Positions 10,853 through 24,025 of a stretch of DNA of 64,000 nt are shown piece after piece. Within the stretch, counting starts at the first letter, position 1. Each line of letters opens with the position of its first letter. This stretch comes from Cerioporus squamosus. Taxonomy: Eukaryota > Basidiomycota > Agaricomycetes > Polyporales > Polyporaceae. Position numbers and translations under genes: made by a program. Location: assembly GCA_022592435.1 (NCBI GenBank), contig JABYQS010000010.1, positions 372,001 through 436,000 of the forward strand, read 5' to 3'. The notes beneath the pieces were generated by a model. It ran no database searches and was not told the DNA's origin. It saw only the letters and a program-made list of their open reading frames with translations.

Positions 10853-12708
10853 ATGATGCCCCGACCTGCCTCCCCTGGCTCTGCCTACTCTGCCCCCTAT
10901 GCTGGCCACAACCCGTCCGCTTCGGCCCAATATGAACGCAAGCAGAAGCAGCGTAGCATTATGGGTATTACTGCTGGCGCGGAGGATGTCAAGTATCAGG
11001 CGAAGTACAAGGACCTGAAAAAGAAGGTCAAGGAGATCGAGTCGGTGAGTCACACCCTAGGACAACCTGCCCGAGCGCGTTTTGACCCATCCGGCCGTCC
11101 CTCCTATGCCATTCTCGTAGGACAATGACAGGTTGTACTTCAAGCTCCTACTAGCCAAGAAGAACATTCGTCGCATGAATCTTGAGCGAGCGTACGTTCT
11201 CCTTATCCCAGATTCGTGTCAACACTTCCCTTATGTGTGTCGCGATCATTCAACTATCCAGCATCCTGTATGAACGGCTTGCCGCTGTTCCTCCGACGCC
11301 TGGCAGGCAGACACAAGAACTGCCTGCGGATTCGGACCCTATCTTCCACCCGCAGCCTCCGGCTCCGCCAGAGCATGCGCGTGTCATAGATCCCAATGAC
11401 CGCGAACTGTCCGAGTACATGCGTGTCCACCCGAATGCGCGACTTGTTCAGGGCCCCGATGGCAGAGTGGTCGCAATCGAAGATACACCTGCCCAGATAG
11501 ATGCGCGCGGTGTCCCCGTCGCGTCCGGTCCTCCGCCGCCTCACGGCATTCCTCTTGTCCACGGCTTCCGTCATGACTCCGGTCCTGGTTACGATCCCTC
11601 ACGGCAGCTACCGCCACCGCCTCCCATGATCCCACTCCTCCAACACTCCCAAGAATCTGCCCCAGAACCTTCTGTGACAAATGAACACCATGCGAATCAG
11701 TACTCGTATGCACAGTCTCGACCGCCGCCGCCACACTCGCTCAGTGGCTCTTCCCACCACTCCCGTTCGTCCTCGGCTCGCCCAGATCTTGATTCAGTTC
11801 CCGGAGGAGCTCCGCGCATGGAACCATCCGGCGGCCCTTATCCTGTCCACGTTCGCAGCCCGAATATGCCAGGAGAACCTCCGGTAGAACATAGGAGTCG
11901 GCGGCATGACCTACACGAACACATCCATCCACATGGACACCAGCTGCCGCATCCGCATATCCAGATTCCTCAGCAGAACCTGCCTGCATCGCCTCCAATG
12001 GTCTCGCCAACTGCTCAACACCGGGGGTCCAGTTCTCGCCTCCACAATCACCAGCGAATCGGCCCGGGCGCCCACATCCATCGTGAAAGGGACCCTGAAC
12101 GCGACTGGGAGCTCCAACAGCAACTTGAGTATGATCGAGCGCTGGAGCGGGAACGCGAAGCCCAGCGCGCAGTTGAGCTTCGTCGCCGTCTGGCCCTGGA
12201 GGAACAGGAGGAGGAGGCGCTCTGGGCCGAGGAAGAGGCGCGTGCCCGGGCGCGTGCGACGCCTCGCTCTGGTTCTCCCGGGTCCACTGCAAGGGCGAGC
12301 GCAAGTAGGGACGCATCCCTCCCTGCACCACCCCAGGCCCATGAGTACGAACGCGCTCCGCGGGTCCCTCATATGTCGAACTTGCTCGGTATCGATCGCG
12401 ACCCGGCCTTCAAAGACGACGAACGTAATGGCCCTCGCGATAGGATGCCGACCAGCGAAGCCGCTCAAGCTTCTCTCTTAGAGTCGCGGAAGCGCTCCAG
12501 GGACGAGATGGAGGTTGACGACCGCTACGACGCGGCAGTCCGACCTGCCATTGAGGGTGAGGCGACTTCCCGAGGTTCGCTGAACGTTGGCGGTAATAGG
12601 GGCGGGAAGCGTTCTCACTCTTCTCACTCTGAAGAAGACGGCGATGTCGGACACCCTGTTTCGGGAAAGGGAGATAGCCTGCCCGACGACAGGATGGACG
12701 ACGCGTAA
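10853..12708 (+). CDS. INO80 chromatin-remodelling complex subunit (Iec3/INO80E-like)
   Basis: A 569-residue protein from exons 10853-11044, 11121-11191 and 11262-12708. The conserved part is the N-terminal coiled coil at about residues 36-95: KYQAKYKDLKKKVKEIES, then DNDRLYFKLLLAKKNIRRMN and LERAILYERL, which matches the Iec3/INO80E family that anchors to the INO80 ATPase complex. The rest is long and low-complexity: Pro/His-rich to about residue 290, a charged Glu/Arg helix (about 300-360) and an acidic/basic tail. Function by family: ATP-dependent nucleosome sliding and transcription control. The family assignment rests on the first 100 residues only. Confidence 0.78.
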
Positions 12709-13359
12709 CCTCGTGCACAAGCCGATCAACTCACGAAGCTCTGCGAGTCTCTTATGGTGCGGTGTTCTGCTGACGGGTGCCAGTGTCGCTTTGTCTGCTG
12801 TAGGCTTACGATATAGTACGTACTAGGTCTTGTGAAAAGTAACACGTTATGTCTTGCATCGCTGTCTATTTGTCGTTCTAGTGATCGTATGTATCGCCTC
12901 TTGCGCGCCGACGACTGGCTTCTGGCTGTATGTGGTTTTCTCAATATCTATTATACCATAATATGCACCATGCGTCGCACGTCGAGTTGGCGTGTTTCCA
13001 TTTTGATCATCTCGCATCTCATCGCGACGCATAGGTCTAGGTTCTGGGTATGTGGTGAGCAGATGGATGGCGGATGTATTCGCCTGAAAGAGGCAAGTAG
13101 CATTGCGAAGTCAAACAGTGAGACAAATCGGGTTCTGGCGTGCAGGCCATGACTCGCTCTTACCACACGCAGCCGCAGGGCGTACACGGGCATATGATAA
13201 AGCTCTCTAGAACACTCGTACAGCCAATGGAAGAGAAGCACGCCCGAAAGCAGGACACAATAAACCGGCCAAACTCTACCAACACGAAGGCAATCTGCTG
13301 CAGTGCCCTGGCACAACATCACCTTGCACACGAACATTCATGTGCTGCGGCGTTCCCAC
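12709..13359. other. Intergenic, convergent 3' ends
   Basis: 651 bases downstream of both the INO80-subunit gene and the unknown minus-strand gene. It is more AT-rich than the coding DNA, as expected for 3' UTRs and terminators. No gene recognised. Confidence 0.45.
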
Positions 13360-14109
13360 TCATCGTGGCGGAGATGACCCTGCGTTCGACGGCGGCGACA
13401 CGGCGTCCTCGTCCCCGGGCCAAGTCACCGTCGACCGCTCCGCAGACACCTGGTAATCCGGTATGTGAATGTGCTGCGAGATCTCCGAGTCTCCTGCGGC
13501 CCAGCGCAAGCTTGTGGCCTGCGCTTCCCAATACAACTCCAAGCTGCGCTCCTCCTCGAGCCTGTAGACGCCCCCGACAGGTCCAAGGGCAGCCTGGCTC
13601 AGCTCGATCGCATCCAGGATCGCGTCCTCGCGGTGCTGGGAGACCACCGGCCAGTTCCCGAGTATCACGTCCATGATGAACGGTCTCCGACCAAGCCAGT
13701 CCGCGTCCGCCGCGGCGGTCGCCCGCGCACGGCGTAGCAGGTCCTTGGCCGGGGACAAATGCGGCAATGATGCGGATGCGACCTCGACAGGGCGGGAGAC
13801 CGCGTCCTCGGTTGCCTGTGGCGTGTGTGAGCGATCAGCTGCCCGGGTGGTCCGGGTGGCTGCCTGGCGATTGCGTATGTGGCGGGAGCTAGTCGTGTGC
13901 GTCGTTTTGGATGCGTCGTTGTCGAGGGCAGCGGCCTTGGCACCGCCACGGAGGTGCGGTTGCTTATTCGTCCGTCGCTTCGAGGTCACCCTCGTGCTCG
14001 AGGTGCTCGGGCTCGGGGCGCGTAGACTGTCGCTGTACCTGGGCTTCGGGCTCAAGTCGGCGCTCTGTCTGGCGTTTCGCAGTGCCTGCGATGCTGGCCG
14101 TGTACGCAT
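13360..14109 (-). CDS. Hypothetical protein, basic N-terminus
   Basis: A single-exon frame of 249 residues beginning MRTRPASQALRNARQSADLS; the same frame stays open upstream to 14529 but that part looks non-coding. The N-terminal 130 residues are Arg/Ser/Thr-rich (SKRRTNKQPHLRGG) and probably disordered. A more ordered C-terminal segment of about 100 residues follows: SPAKDLLRRARATAAADADW, MDVILGNWPVVSQHREDAIL, DAIELSQAALGPVGGVYRLE and ERSLELYWEAQATSLRW, with alternating hydrophobic residues suggesting helices. I do not recognise the family. Bias toward real coding comes from length and the ordered tail; a lineage-specific gene is the likeliest reading. Confidence 0.5.
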   Translation of the reverse strand: MRTRPASQALRNARQSADLSPKPRYSDSLRAPSPSTSSTRVTSKRRTNKQPHLRGGAKAAALDNDASKTTHTTSSRHIRNRQAATRTTRAADRSHTPQATEDAVSRPVEVASASLPHLSPAKDLLRRARATAAADADWLGRRPFIMDVILGNWPVVSQHREDAILDAIELSQAALGPVGGVYRLEEERSLELYWEAQATSLRWAAGDSEISQHIHIPDYQVSAERSTVTWPGDEDAVSPPSNAGSSPPR

Positions 14110-15412
14110 GGTGAGACTGTGACGAGGCGTTTCCTGTGTTATCACTGGGTTTGGCGGGTGAATCAGCGCCGAACTCACATGTGGCTCGAAATAGCGGTCT
14201 GTAATCCGGCTACGTGTCCTGTTTGTGCGATGAAGCCGAGATGGATCCTGATTATACGACGTGGGCCGCAATTCCGCTGCCGAAGGACCTGTCATAGGGC
14301 CGTCATGATTCTGACTGAGTACGCGTACAGAGCGTGTATCCGACCCCGCCGATCCATGGCGGTCAGGGAGACGATCCGCGCATATGGGATGGCATCGCCG
14401 GATGCACCTGCCGAACTCAATCGGGGCAGGCATCGCGTCGGGAGAGTTTGAGGATTCGCATACGTGGGTGCTGGGCAGATCAGTCGCGATTTGGGTCCGA
14501 GATGGATAGGGGTTAGAGAATACTGTCACTCACCTCGAACTTCTCCGTTACGGTCCGGCCCACCTGTAACCCGAGAGCTGTTCATAGAACAGATAAGCCC
14601 CAGATGGGGTAAGCACGGACACTCACAGGCGGGACCTTCAAAGGCCAGCGAAGATAGCTAGTGCGCACCCGAAGAGCGAGGAAACGCAGGTATTAGGCCG
14701 AATCGGGGCTATAGCACGATGTCTGCGGGGAAAGGATCCGTAATCAGCCGCTAGAAAGAGCAGGGTCGAGAACAAGACATACCGTTTGTCGGGGCACCCA
14801 CTACGGATCACAGGGACGCGCGCTCCGCCATACTACTCCCGACCTGGCGCGCCGAAACATGTTTGGTAGCACGTTCCACGGCGGCCACACATGAGAGCAG
14901 ACTTTGCGTCATATCTAATCACAAGTCGGTCATCAATCTGACTAGAATTGCCCGACATCGAACTCTAGAGCTGCGGGTACAGGGTATGCCGCACGAAGCT
15001 GCAGAGGGCGACCCGAGCAAGCTCGATTTGGGCACGCAGTTTCTCGGAGTCAATCCCACGCAATATGAGGGGATTTGCGAGCGCGTGACACACGTAGCAC
15101 CGTCGGGTCCATGTTGCTATACACCGCAACTCGACAGGCGGCCAGCGTGGTTTTGACGAACTTCGCAAACATTGCAGCGGATCGTGACGTGGAAAAATGC
15201 TGAGCAATCGCAGCCTTACATGTCTGCCTGCCGCCGGGATACGAGCGGCTTCTGCCGCGAACATTGCAAAGCAAGAACTCTCAGCAAGAGGCGCTTCAGG
15301 GGTCAACCTAAGGGAAGCAACTTCGGATTAGGTAGACGAGGATGCATCACATCAGCCTTGTGGCGGCACGAACTTCCTCTACGCATCCCGCTTGAGACTC
15401 CCATACCACCCG
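14110..15412. other. Intergenic, no feature recognised
   Basis: 1.3 kb between the unknown gene and the 3' end of NDUFS8. It contains no frame with recognisable protein similarity, no tandem repeat and no terminal-repeat pair that I could see. Confidence 0.4.
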
Positions 15413-16488
<1,076 letters not shown>

Positions 16489-16718
16489 GGTGGTGGTCGA
16501 GAGCGACGCGGTGAACGACGGACGACCCCTCGGCGACGTTGAGGAGGATGATGAGCGAACTTCCGGGACACCTCAACGCCTTCCAGCGCTGCCGGGTTTT
16601 GCCGACCCCGCTCAGCCAATGGTGAGCCGACTATCTGATAACTCGCCTTCGTCCAATCCCGCTGGACGTGACTTCGGCCTTCATCTCCTTGACTGACTCT
16701 GCTTGTTCTCTGTCCACC
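16489..16718. promoter_or_regulatory. Shared promoter region, NDUFS8 / prefoldin 2
   Basis: 230 bases separate the divergent start codons. Both promoters must sit here. No TATA box seen; function inferred from position. Confidence 0.45.
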
Positions 16719-17258
16719 ATGTCGTCCTCTAAGGCCAAAGGGAAGGCTGCTCCGCCAAAACTCTCTACACAGGGTCCGTCACGCACGTCCTAAGCACTGC
16801 GCAATCGTCTCACTCCCTCGGCCAGCCAGAGATCCAGCAGCAGTATAATCGCTACCAGAATGAACTCCAGGCATTGGCCAGTAAGATCGGCGAACTGGAA
16901 CAGGAGGCGGAAGAACACAAGTGCGTACCGCTCTTCTTTTGCACGCCTGCACCGCTGATTATGTGGACAGCCTGGTGCTCTCCACTCTCGACGAGGCCCT
17001 CGCAGACGAGCCTGATCGGAAATGCTTCCGTTTGGTTGGTGGCGTCTTGGTCGAGCGTACGGTCAAGGATGTCGTGCCTGCATTGAAGACAAACAGGGAC
17101 GGGGTGAGCAATTCGTAACTGATCTTCCTGACTTCCCTCTGAACGCCGTTCAGATCCAGAAAGTGATCACCAACCTTGCAGAACAGTACAAAGGGAAGGA
17201 TGAGGAGTTTGAGAAGCTCAAACGGGACTACAACATTCGTCCAGCATCTGCTGGCTAG
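16719..17258 (+). CDS. GIM4: Prefoldin subunit 2
   Basis: A beta-type subunit of the hexameric prefoldin chaperone, which hands actin and tubulin chains to the CCT chaperonin. Exons 16719-16773, 16830-16920, 16971-17103 and 17154-17258 give 127 residues, the usual length. The first helix is QQQYNRYQNELQALASKIGE; the central hairpin contains LADEPDRKCFRLVGGVLVER and TVKDVVPALKTN; the second helix is IQKVITNLAEQYKGKDEEFE. The R/K-CFRLVGGVLVERTV motif is diagnostic of subunit 2. The yeast homologue is GIM4. Confidence 0.95.
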
Positions 17259-18022
17259 TCCGAGCACATCGCTCAGAGTGTGGCGGTAGAGGGTTCGAGT
17301 GAAGGTGTGACTGCACATACATCCCATTCGCATCTTCCGAGATTTGATCATATCTGCTGAGTTCGCATCCCGCGTATGCGTGTACATCCAACCACATATG
17401 ATCATGTATGTATACATAGTGCTATTCTCGCCACAGTCCTGCTGTATCCTTCCTCCTATTGGCGTCTCGCACTACTCCTCAAACTCATCACAGCGCACCC
17501 TTGTCACTGGGACACCGCACGCCAACTGTGAACGCCCTGCAACGAAGCCACGCAGACTTATGTATACGAGTGCGCGGATGTCCAGGAACTTGAAGTGTTT
17601 GATCTCAAGAACCCCTGAGATGTAACAGGCTAGAAGTCCAATCAATTTCCAAGCTTCTGCGGCTAAATGTCATTGTGATCGGCTAGTATGGTCGTGGCGT
17701 ACGACGTGGACACATATGTGTCCACTCTCCTCCCTGCACTGAGGGCTGCACACTATGTACTGCTATGACGGTCTCGCATCTCTGCTCGCAGCCAACGGAC
17801 GGACGGTCGACAGCATGTGCTGGATGCCGCACGGCACCTGAGACCTGTGCCTGATGAACTCAAAAGTAAAACGTACATGGCAACAAGCGCGCCAACGTCT
17901 TCTTCTCCCCTCCCTTCGTTTTCGAGCTCGCGCCCGGCTACGTGCTGTGGTGGACTTCACTCCTTCGTCCTACCGCTTTGAAGTTCCTTCGTTCACGTCT
18001 CTTTTCTCCATTGGTTCTAAAG
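17259..18022. other. Intergenic: prefoldin 3' flank and CAP-gene promoter
   Basis: 764 bases. The last 150 bases include pyrimidine-rich stretches (CT tracts near 17900 and 18001) typical of fungal leaders next to transcription starts. No gene recognised. Confidence 0.4.
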
Positions 18023-19193
18023 ATGAAGCTTTCGATCGGTTACGCCTTCCTCATGGTCGCATTCGCGGCAGTGGCTGCTGCAGCTCCTGCAATCTTTCAT
18101 GGTGAGCAAGGTGCTGGATCTAAGCTTTGAAGGTCATGCAAATTGGCGTCACACAGATCCTTCTAGCGGTGTCTCTCTTGACCATCCATCTTCGAGCTCC
18201 GGAGGCAGCTCATTTGAAATCTCATCTCCCGTATCCGAACCCACTGCTACAACCGCCCAGGCTGCGTCCGCCACATCAATCCCAGGATCCTCATCAGATG
18301 AACACTCCTCCGCCACCTCGTCAGTCGCCTCTGGAGAGTCTACTTTGTCTGCACCCTCCAGCGCCTCGAGCGCTACGACACCCTCGTCTTCCGAGCCCAC
18401 CTCCACGTCAAGTGCTGCAGCAGAGACGTCCTCGTCCTCTGTGGAAGCGTCTGCCTCCAGTAATGATGCGCCAACCAGTACCGCCACCGTCACATCATTC
18501 TCGGCCACTAGCGTGACGAGCTCGTCCGTAGAAGTGACATCCTCGACTGAGAGCCCCGCCACCCCAACAAGTTCCCAGACAACTAGCACCGACCCAACCT
18601 CCAGCGCCAGTTCTATCACTTCTCAACCTACGTCGGCACCCATCTCGGTGAACAAGCACGTTTATCTGGATGCTCATAACGCCGTCCGTGCGCAATTCGG
18701 AGCTTCACCGCTTGCCTGGTCGGACGACCTCCAGGCCAAGGCTCAGGGTTATGCGGAGCAGTGCCAACTGAAGCACTCCGATGGTGCTCTCGGCCAAGTC
18801 GGCGAGAATCTGGCTGCTGCGACAGGCATCTTCAGCGAACAGCAGGCGGTGGCTCTCTTCACGCAGGACAAAGGTATGGAATTCGCGAGGTCTTCCCTGC
18901 GCCTCCCGTACTAAGGCCCGGCCCAATGGTCCATCTAGATCAGTTCAACCGAAGGGATATCGTCATGAGCCACTTCACCCAGGTTGTATGGAAGTCTACG
19001 ACACAATTGGGCTGTGGCATCGCACTGTGCCCTGGTCTGTTCGGAGACCGGAAGGGTACCGCCACGTACCACGTCTGCTTGTATGATCCCGTCGGGAATG
19101 TTGTCGGAGAAGAGAAGTGAGTTCGCCCTCCTACGTCATCACTTCGCCAGAGACTTACATGGGTGCTGCAGAAACAACCTCCCAATCGACTGA
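18023..19193 (+). CDS. Secreted CAP/PR-1 (SCP) domain protein with mucin-like region
   Basis: A 331-residue secreted protein. Exons are 18023-18101, 18157-18873, 18939-19116 and 19172-19193. MKLSIGYAFLMVAFAAVAAA is a signal peptide. Residues about 30-205 are almost entirely Ser/Thr/Ala/Pro, a heavily O-glycosylatable linker. The CAP domain (about 207-331) shows LDAHNAVRAQFGASPLAWSD, the first His and Glu region QCQLKHSDGALGQVGENLA, and the hallmark HFTQVVWKSTTQLGCG and YHVCLYDPVGNVVGE. Fungal PRY-type CAP proteins bind and export sterols or fatty acids. The third exon start (18939) gives the only phase-correct join but shortens the loop before HFTQ. Confidence 0.9.
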
Positions 19194-20373
19194 TCACGAT
19201 ATTCGAAACCACTTCCGCCAGGTACCATGCAACTGTTACCGCTTTCACCAGGAGTGACTCCCCGTTACTCCCGAGGTCAGGCACCTGTTTCCATGGATTA
19301 TTTATCGCCTCTACTCGGGGAGTAGTCGGGCGTCTGTATCCTGCGTGGGCTGGACGTGGGGCATATTCGCATCCACGATACTACGCAGCGTCGTTCCGTA
19401 TAGTTATCTCTGATCCCGTCGCTCTACTGCCTGTCTCTCTAGCTATCACGCTTTGTAAGTTGCGCCGTGCCGCACCGATGTCCAGCATGTATCGTGTTAT
19501 TTCGGTCCTAGGAGGTTGTCAATGCAGTCTTATTTTCGTGTGGAACGCTCCCTTCGTGATATGCACTGTAGCTCCGTGGTCGGCCAATGGCCCTGGTACG
19601 CGCAGCGGAAGGACCATCGTTTTTAGTCATGCCGATGTCGGACGGCAAACGCACGTTACAGTCCCCAGGACCATGGTCCAACCGTGGTCACCGCTCCGCC
19701 CGGGGACGATCATCTAAGCTGGGCCCGGGATCTTGCCTGTGCGTCTGGCAAAGGGGTGGCAGATCCAACAGATATCATTGATCCACGCGAGACAGTTATG
19801 CAAGGCCTCGTGGTTATCAAACGGACAAGGCTCGGCAGTATTACTGCCCGGTTCGAACCTGGACAAACGTACGAGAGTGCATCGTGGTTATGTGAAACGT
19901 CGCGCCCATCATCAATACAGGGTAGCTAACGCACGATAGAACGCAAGGAACGCGCCGCATATAACAAATCCGAGTCCTCCGGGACACCGAGAAGGATACT
20001 AAGTTGAGCGGTTAGTCTAGTATCGAGCCTCCCTATCCACTCGGAGGTACGATGGCTGCAAGGCGCTGGGCCAGCTGCGACGGACCTTGATGAATTCAAC
20101 AGAGTGGAGTGCCCGCGGATATACCAGCGTCCCCGCACAGACTCCTAGGCGGGTGGCGAGATGAGCTGCCGCCGCCTCGTGTTCTGCTAGTCCAAGTCTG
20201 GAGGGGTCAAGATGACCGAGAAGCAAGCTCCGTCGCACAGATAGCGTGCGCGGGCGCTGATGAGGCGTTCAACCTTCGCTGAGTGTGAAGGGGCATATCG
20301 CTGAATTGCTCGTGAGCTACACGGGGTTTTGAAACGTCGCTCTACGTTCAAGCCCAGAGGCCGCCGACAGAGA
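19194..20373. other. Intergenic, convergent 3' ends
   Basis: 1.18 kb between the 3' ends of the CAP and SET genes. No supported coding frame. A tRNA B-box-like string near 19850 was examined and rejected. Confidence 0.4.
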
Positions 20374-23089
20374 TCACAGAACTCGGGCTGCGTAATCGTA
20401 TATGTTCATCTGTTTCAACGCCTCTTCATGCACAAGCATGAAGAGCTCCTTCCCGCCTCCTACCGATGCGTCCGTGACTGCAAGGCAAGATGTCAGTAAT
20501 CAGCCGATGGACTAGATAAAGTGACAGATAGACGACTCACGCCACGATGCGGCCTTGATCCATCCCACCGCGTTCGCCTCCTCGTCCAAGTTGAGGTACG
20601 TGCACGCAATACGCAGCATCATCGTCGTGGGTTCGAAGAAGCTCGTTACTGACGGGAAGCGATCGGTGCCTATGGGTAACCGAGTGGAACCCTGGGTGCC
20701 TCCCTCTGGCACCTGGGGAACGTCGAACCCGAAGCAGCGAAGAGCCTCCATGTCCTGCTGCAACGCCTCCCTCAGCTGCCGTGCATTCCCCGACGCCCGC
20801 AGCTTCTCTGCGACGGCGTGTAAGGCAAGCGCGAGGAGAGGGCGGACAGGGCCGCGCGTCGGTCCGAAGGTCTCCCGCACGCTCTTCTCGAACGCTCGTG
20901 CTTCTGCGAGCGATGCGGTCAAGAATGAGGCAGACGCAACACGCTTCTTGAGCTCATGCCGCTTCCGTAGGCGGTCCTCGCCATCCTTGCGGTCCTCCTC
21001 GCACAGAGAGCATGTACAGTGCTCGAGCATGTGCTTCTTGAGGGCTGCCTGGCGGTCGTGATAAGACTCTTCGACGGTGTATGGGATCGTGATCTCCGTG
21101 CCTGCTGGGATGGGCCCCGTGGCACGGATGATCATGACGTCCCCGATACAGTACCAGACGGCGTTTGCCGAACAGGAGTGGTTGAACAGCGACGCGAGAG
21201 GATAGAGACCAGTCGGCTTTGCCCCCTGATCGTCGGCGTGGTAATTTTCTAGACGGTAAGGGCTAAAGTTGTTGTACGTGCAGACAGCTTCCAATTGTGC
21301 GATGTCGATATCTGCCTTCGGGTTGAGAGGTTCTACCGGTGTGGGACCTTTCGAAGCAGGAGGATACGTATCGGGCGGTTGCGGATAGTCGGATCCAGCG
21401 TACAGGTGGAAGACCTCGTCATGCAAGTCGGGGTTCCCATAGATCTTCTCGACAATGCGCGAGAGCAAGAGCGCATCAGTCCTCTCTCTCGACGTGTTGG
21501 AGGTAAGGTCCAAAGTCACTATGACCCTGTTCTTGGGCAGTTCTGAGGTGTACACCGATACGAAGGGCTTCGTAACCATCTGAGAGATGATCAGGTCGAG
21601 TCAGAGAATGGAATATCTATCGGCGTACCAGAAGATCCCCAGCCTTCAGGTCTTTTGTCGCAACGATACCACGACCGCCGCCACGGTGGGTCATCGTGCG
21701 GACCTCCATGGCGCCGGTGTACCCAGCAACGTCGAGTCTGATTTTCTTCTTCGCTGTACGAAACGACGTTACCCAGTCATACTGACCAGTCGCCTGCTCG
21801 CTTGACCGAGCATCGCAGCGCTCGATCCAAGCATCCGCGGCGTCATCGTCTGCATGGGCGTTCTTCCAGCGGATGAAAAACTCCCGCGCTGCAGCGTATT
21901 CTGCCCTGCCGTAGTGTGCCTTGGCTAGCCGGAAGACGGCCTTCCCAACATGAGCATCTGGAATACCTTCGGTAGACAACACTCGTTGTGCGTCGCAGAC
22001 CGCACCCGAGTAGTAGTTCATCCGCAGGTAAGCCTCTGCCCTGTTCAAGAGAACAACCGATGCGTCAGGCTGGATAGCAAGTCCTTGTGAGTACGCGAAC
22101 GCAGCCAGGAACCACTGAGATGCCTTGAAGTAACCGTTACCACGTTCCTGCCATGCCTCCAGTGTATGCGGCAACACAGGCGACCTAGGAACAGTAACAC
22201 CAGTCCGCCATGTCACGTCGACGAGGAGAGGGTTGCCAGTCACGACGAAGGAGATGTCTGTGGGGCTGTCGACGCGGACCAGCGGGCGGTCACCTTGCGT
22301 GGGTGCCTTGAAGGTGGGCTCGCGGATGGCCAAGATGCTCCCGACAGGGAACAACGCATCCAGATGTTCGAGCGTGCAGTCGAACGTCGATGGAAAGTTG
22401 TATGTGGACAGGTCATAGGCAATGCCGTCCACGTCTTCAACTATGGTCTGGATCGCCACCATACGCGCTGGCGTGAAGGTGAACGACGAGCGAGCAATAA
22501 GGGAGGTCAATGACGTACAACAAGGGGCGATGATACGACAGAGCAGGTAATTGCCCTGATGGTAGCATGGCGTCAGCATCCAGACCGAAGGGGTGGGGGG
22601 AAGACGTACAACGTGGGCGCGGCGCACCGACATGTTGGCGAAACGTACTGCAGGGTGTGGGTCGGGTGTAGACTGGGTGACGAAAACATGTGTCAACGCA
22701 CCTGGTTGGAGCTCCTGAATCGGCGTTGCACTCGAGTGCTTGGCAAATCCAACGATGGTCATGAACACCTGGATGCCCGATCCCCCACCATGGCGGCGGG
22801 AGACCCGTTCAAGCTCAGCACGACGGCGGAGTTGTTCAGACATCAAGAGGGAGCGGTCAAAGAGGGGCGCAGGCTCGGGAGGGATTCTGCGGTCCTCTTC
22901 GAACCACTCCCTATATCTCTTCAGATACTCTGTCGTCTCCTCGGGAGACATACCATGATGGTACGTCGGCGGAGGTCTGCGCACGGCTAGTGCCCGAGAG
23001 TCGGAGGAGACGGCGCCCTGCATAGACACCGGCTGGTGGGCTTCGAGGTTCGTTTGGGCCATGAGAGCGGCAAGATTTGCTGGGTCCAT
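20374..23089 (-). CDS. TPR and SET domain protein (putative lysine methyltransferase)
   Basis: An 832-residue protein from exons 22610-23089, 22519-22555, 21629-22467, 20541-21579 and 20374-20477. A TPR block lies at about 320-410: EAWQERGNGYFKASQWFLAA, VVLLNRAEAYLRMNYYSGAV and KAVFRLAKAHYGRAEYAAAR. The SET domain is in the second half: GGGRGIVATKDLKAGDLL (about 435-452), a long insert, LFNHSC at 583-588 (AdoMet pocket) and GTEITIPYT near 612, followed by a Cys motif CTCSLCEED that resembles the post-SET zinc site. This TPR-SET arrangement is found in SMYD-like and fungal Set5/Set6-type enzymes. Substrate unknown. Two short introns (22556-22609, 22468-22518) leave the frame open if retained. 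Confidence 0.88.
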
Positions 23090-24025
23090 GGTGAGGGGTC
23101 AGTCGAGGGGGTTTGAGGGGGAAGTGGGAGACTCCCGAGTAGTCGGCCGGTTATTATCGAGACGACTCATGGAGCCCATGAGTGCCAGAACGCCGTTCAC
23201 GAGTACGAGGAAACGGGGGTCCGTGGCCTCGAAAGCTCCCGCCGGTCTAAAGACGACAAATGTTTGCGTGAGTGGGTCCACCGATTGATGTCAGGAGACG
23301 TTAGAGGGTGAATACCGCAGCCTATCCTGCTCATCATACCTATCGTAGATGTATCTGGGAGGAGTCAGTTGGTTACTGGGCTCGATATGGAGAGAACACT
23401 GGCCTCGATGCTGGTCGGAGTTCCTGAAATGTTTCCAGAAGAGCGGGGAGGAGGCCACGACGTGCATTGAAAACGCGCGTCTGCCTGTCGGCGCGGACAA
23501 TTTTTCATTCTTCGTTCTCACCGAGCTCACACATTGTGGACGTGCTCGCCCCGAGGCGTGCTGATCTGATACATGCGTTGTCGAATTAGGACTCCGTGGC
23601 GAGCCCGGCGACACACGCGAGCTGCGAACGGAGCTGCTTGCTCGACTAAGTTGCGGATGAAAGCGGCGAGCGGCGCTGGTTTAGTGTTCAGGCCCTTGAA
23701 AGAGAGTCACAGAGGTTGTCGTAAGGGAGGCTTCCACATGCAGTACAGATGCAGCTCAGTCCAGGGTCTGGGTCACAGCGGACCGGAACGAACTTGGGAT
23801 TCCGAGTATAGCAGGACGCCGTGATGCGATCAAGTCCGCGCATGCGACCGAGGTTAAGGTTAAGCGTCACCGGCGCAACCCAATCTCTGACGCGGTCAAC
23901 ACGACCCCTGCACGAGTCTGCGGTTCGCTGCTTCTTGCGCTCTCCCTTTCCCCGATTGGTCGGGAATATACCCTTGCATGCCCGGCTGAAGCTGTAGACG
24001 GCGGTCACTCGACTCGGACCCTCTC
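23090..24025. other. Divergent intergenic region, SET gene / MLH3
   Basis: 936 bases between start codons at 23089 (minus) and 24026 (plus). A small minus-strand open frame (23099-23281) ends 9 bases before the SET-gene ATG, in the same frame; it has a hydrophobic segment RFLVLVNGVLALMGSMS but no family I recognise. It could be an upstream ORF, the last exon of a small gene, or chance. Confidence 0.4.

Noticed and set aside
18149..18619. Acidic 156-residue minus-strand frame (VLVVWELVGVAGLSVEDV...)
   Set aside because: It is the antisense shadow of the Ser/Thr-rich spacer of the CAP protein.
19840..19875. tRNA B-box-like string GGTTCGAACC
   Set aside because: The T-arm stem is incomplete, there is no A-box at the right distance and no matching acceptor stem.
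23291..23614. Minus-strand frame of 107 residues upstream of the SET gene
   Set aside because: No recognisable motif, and no convincing splice link to the small frame at 23099-23281.
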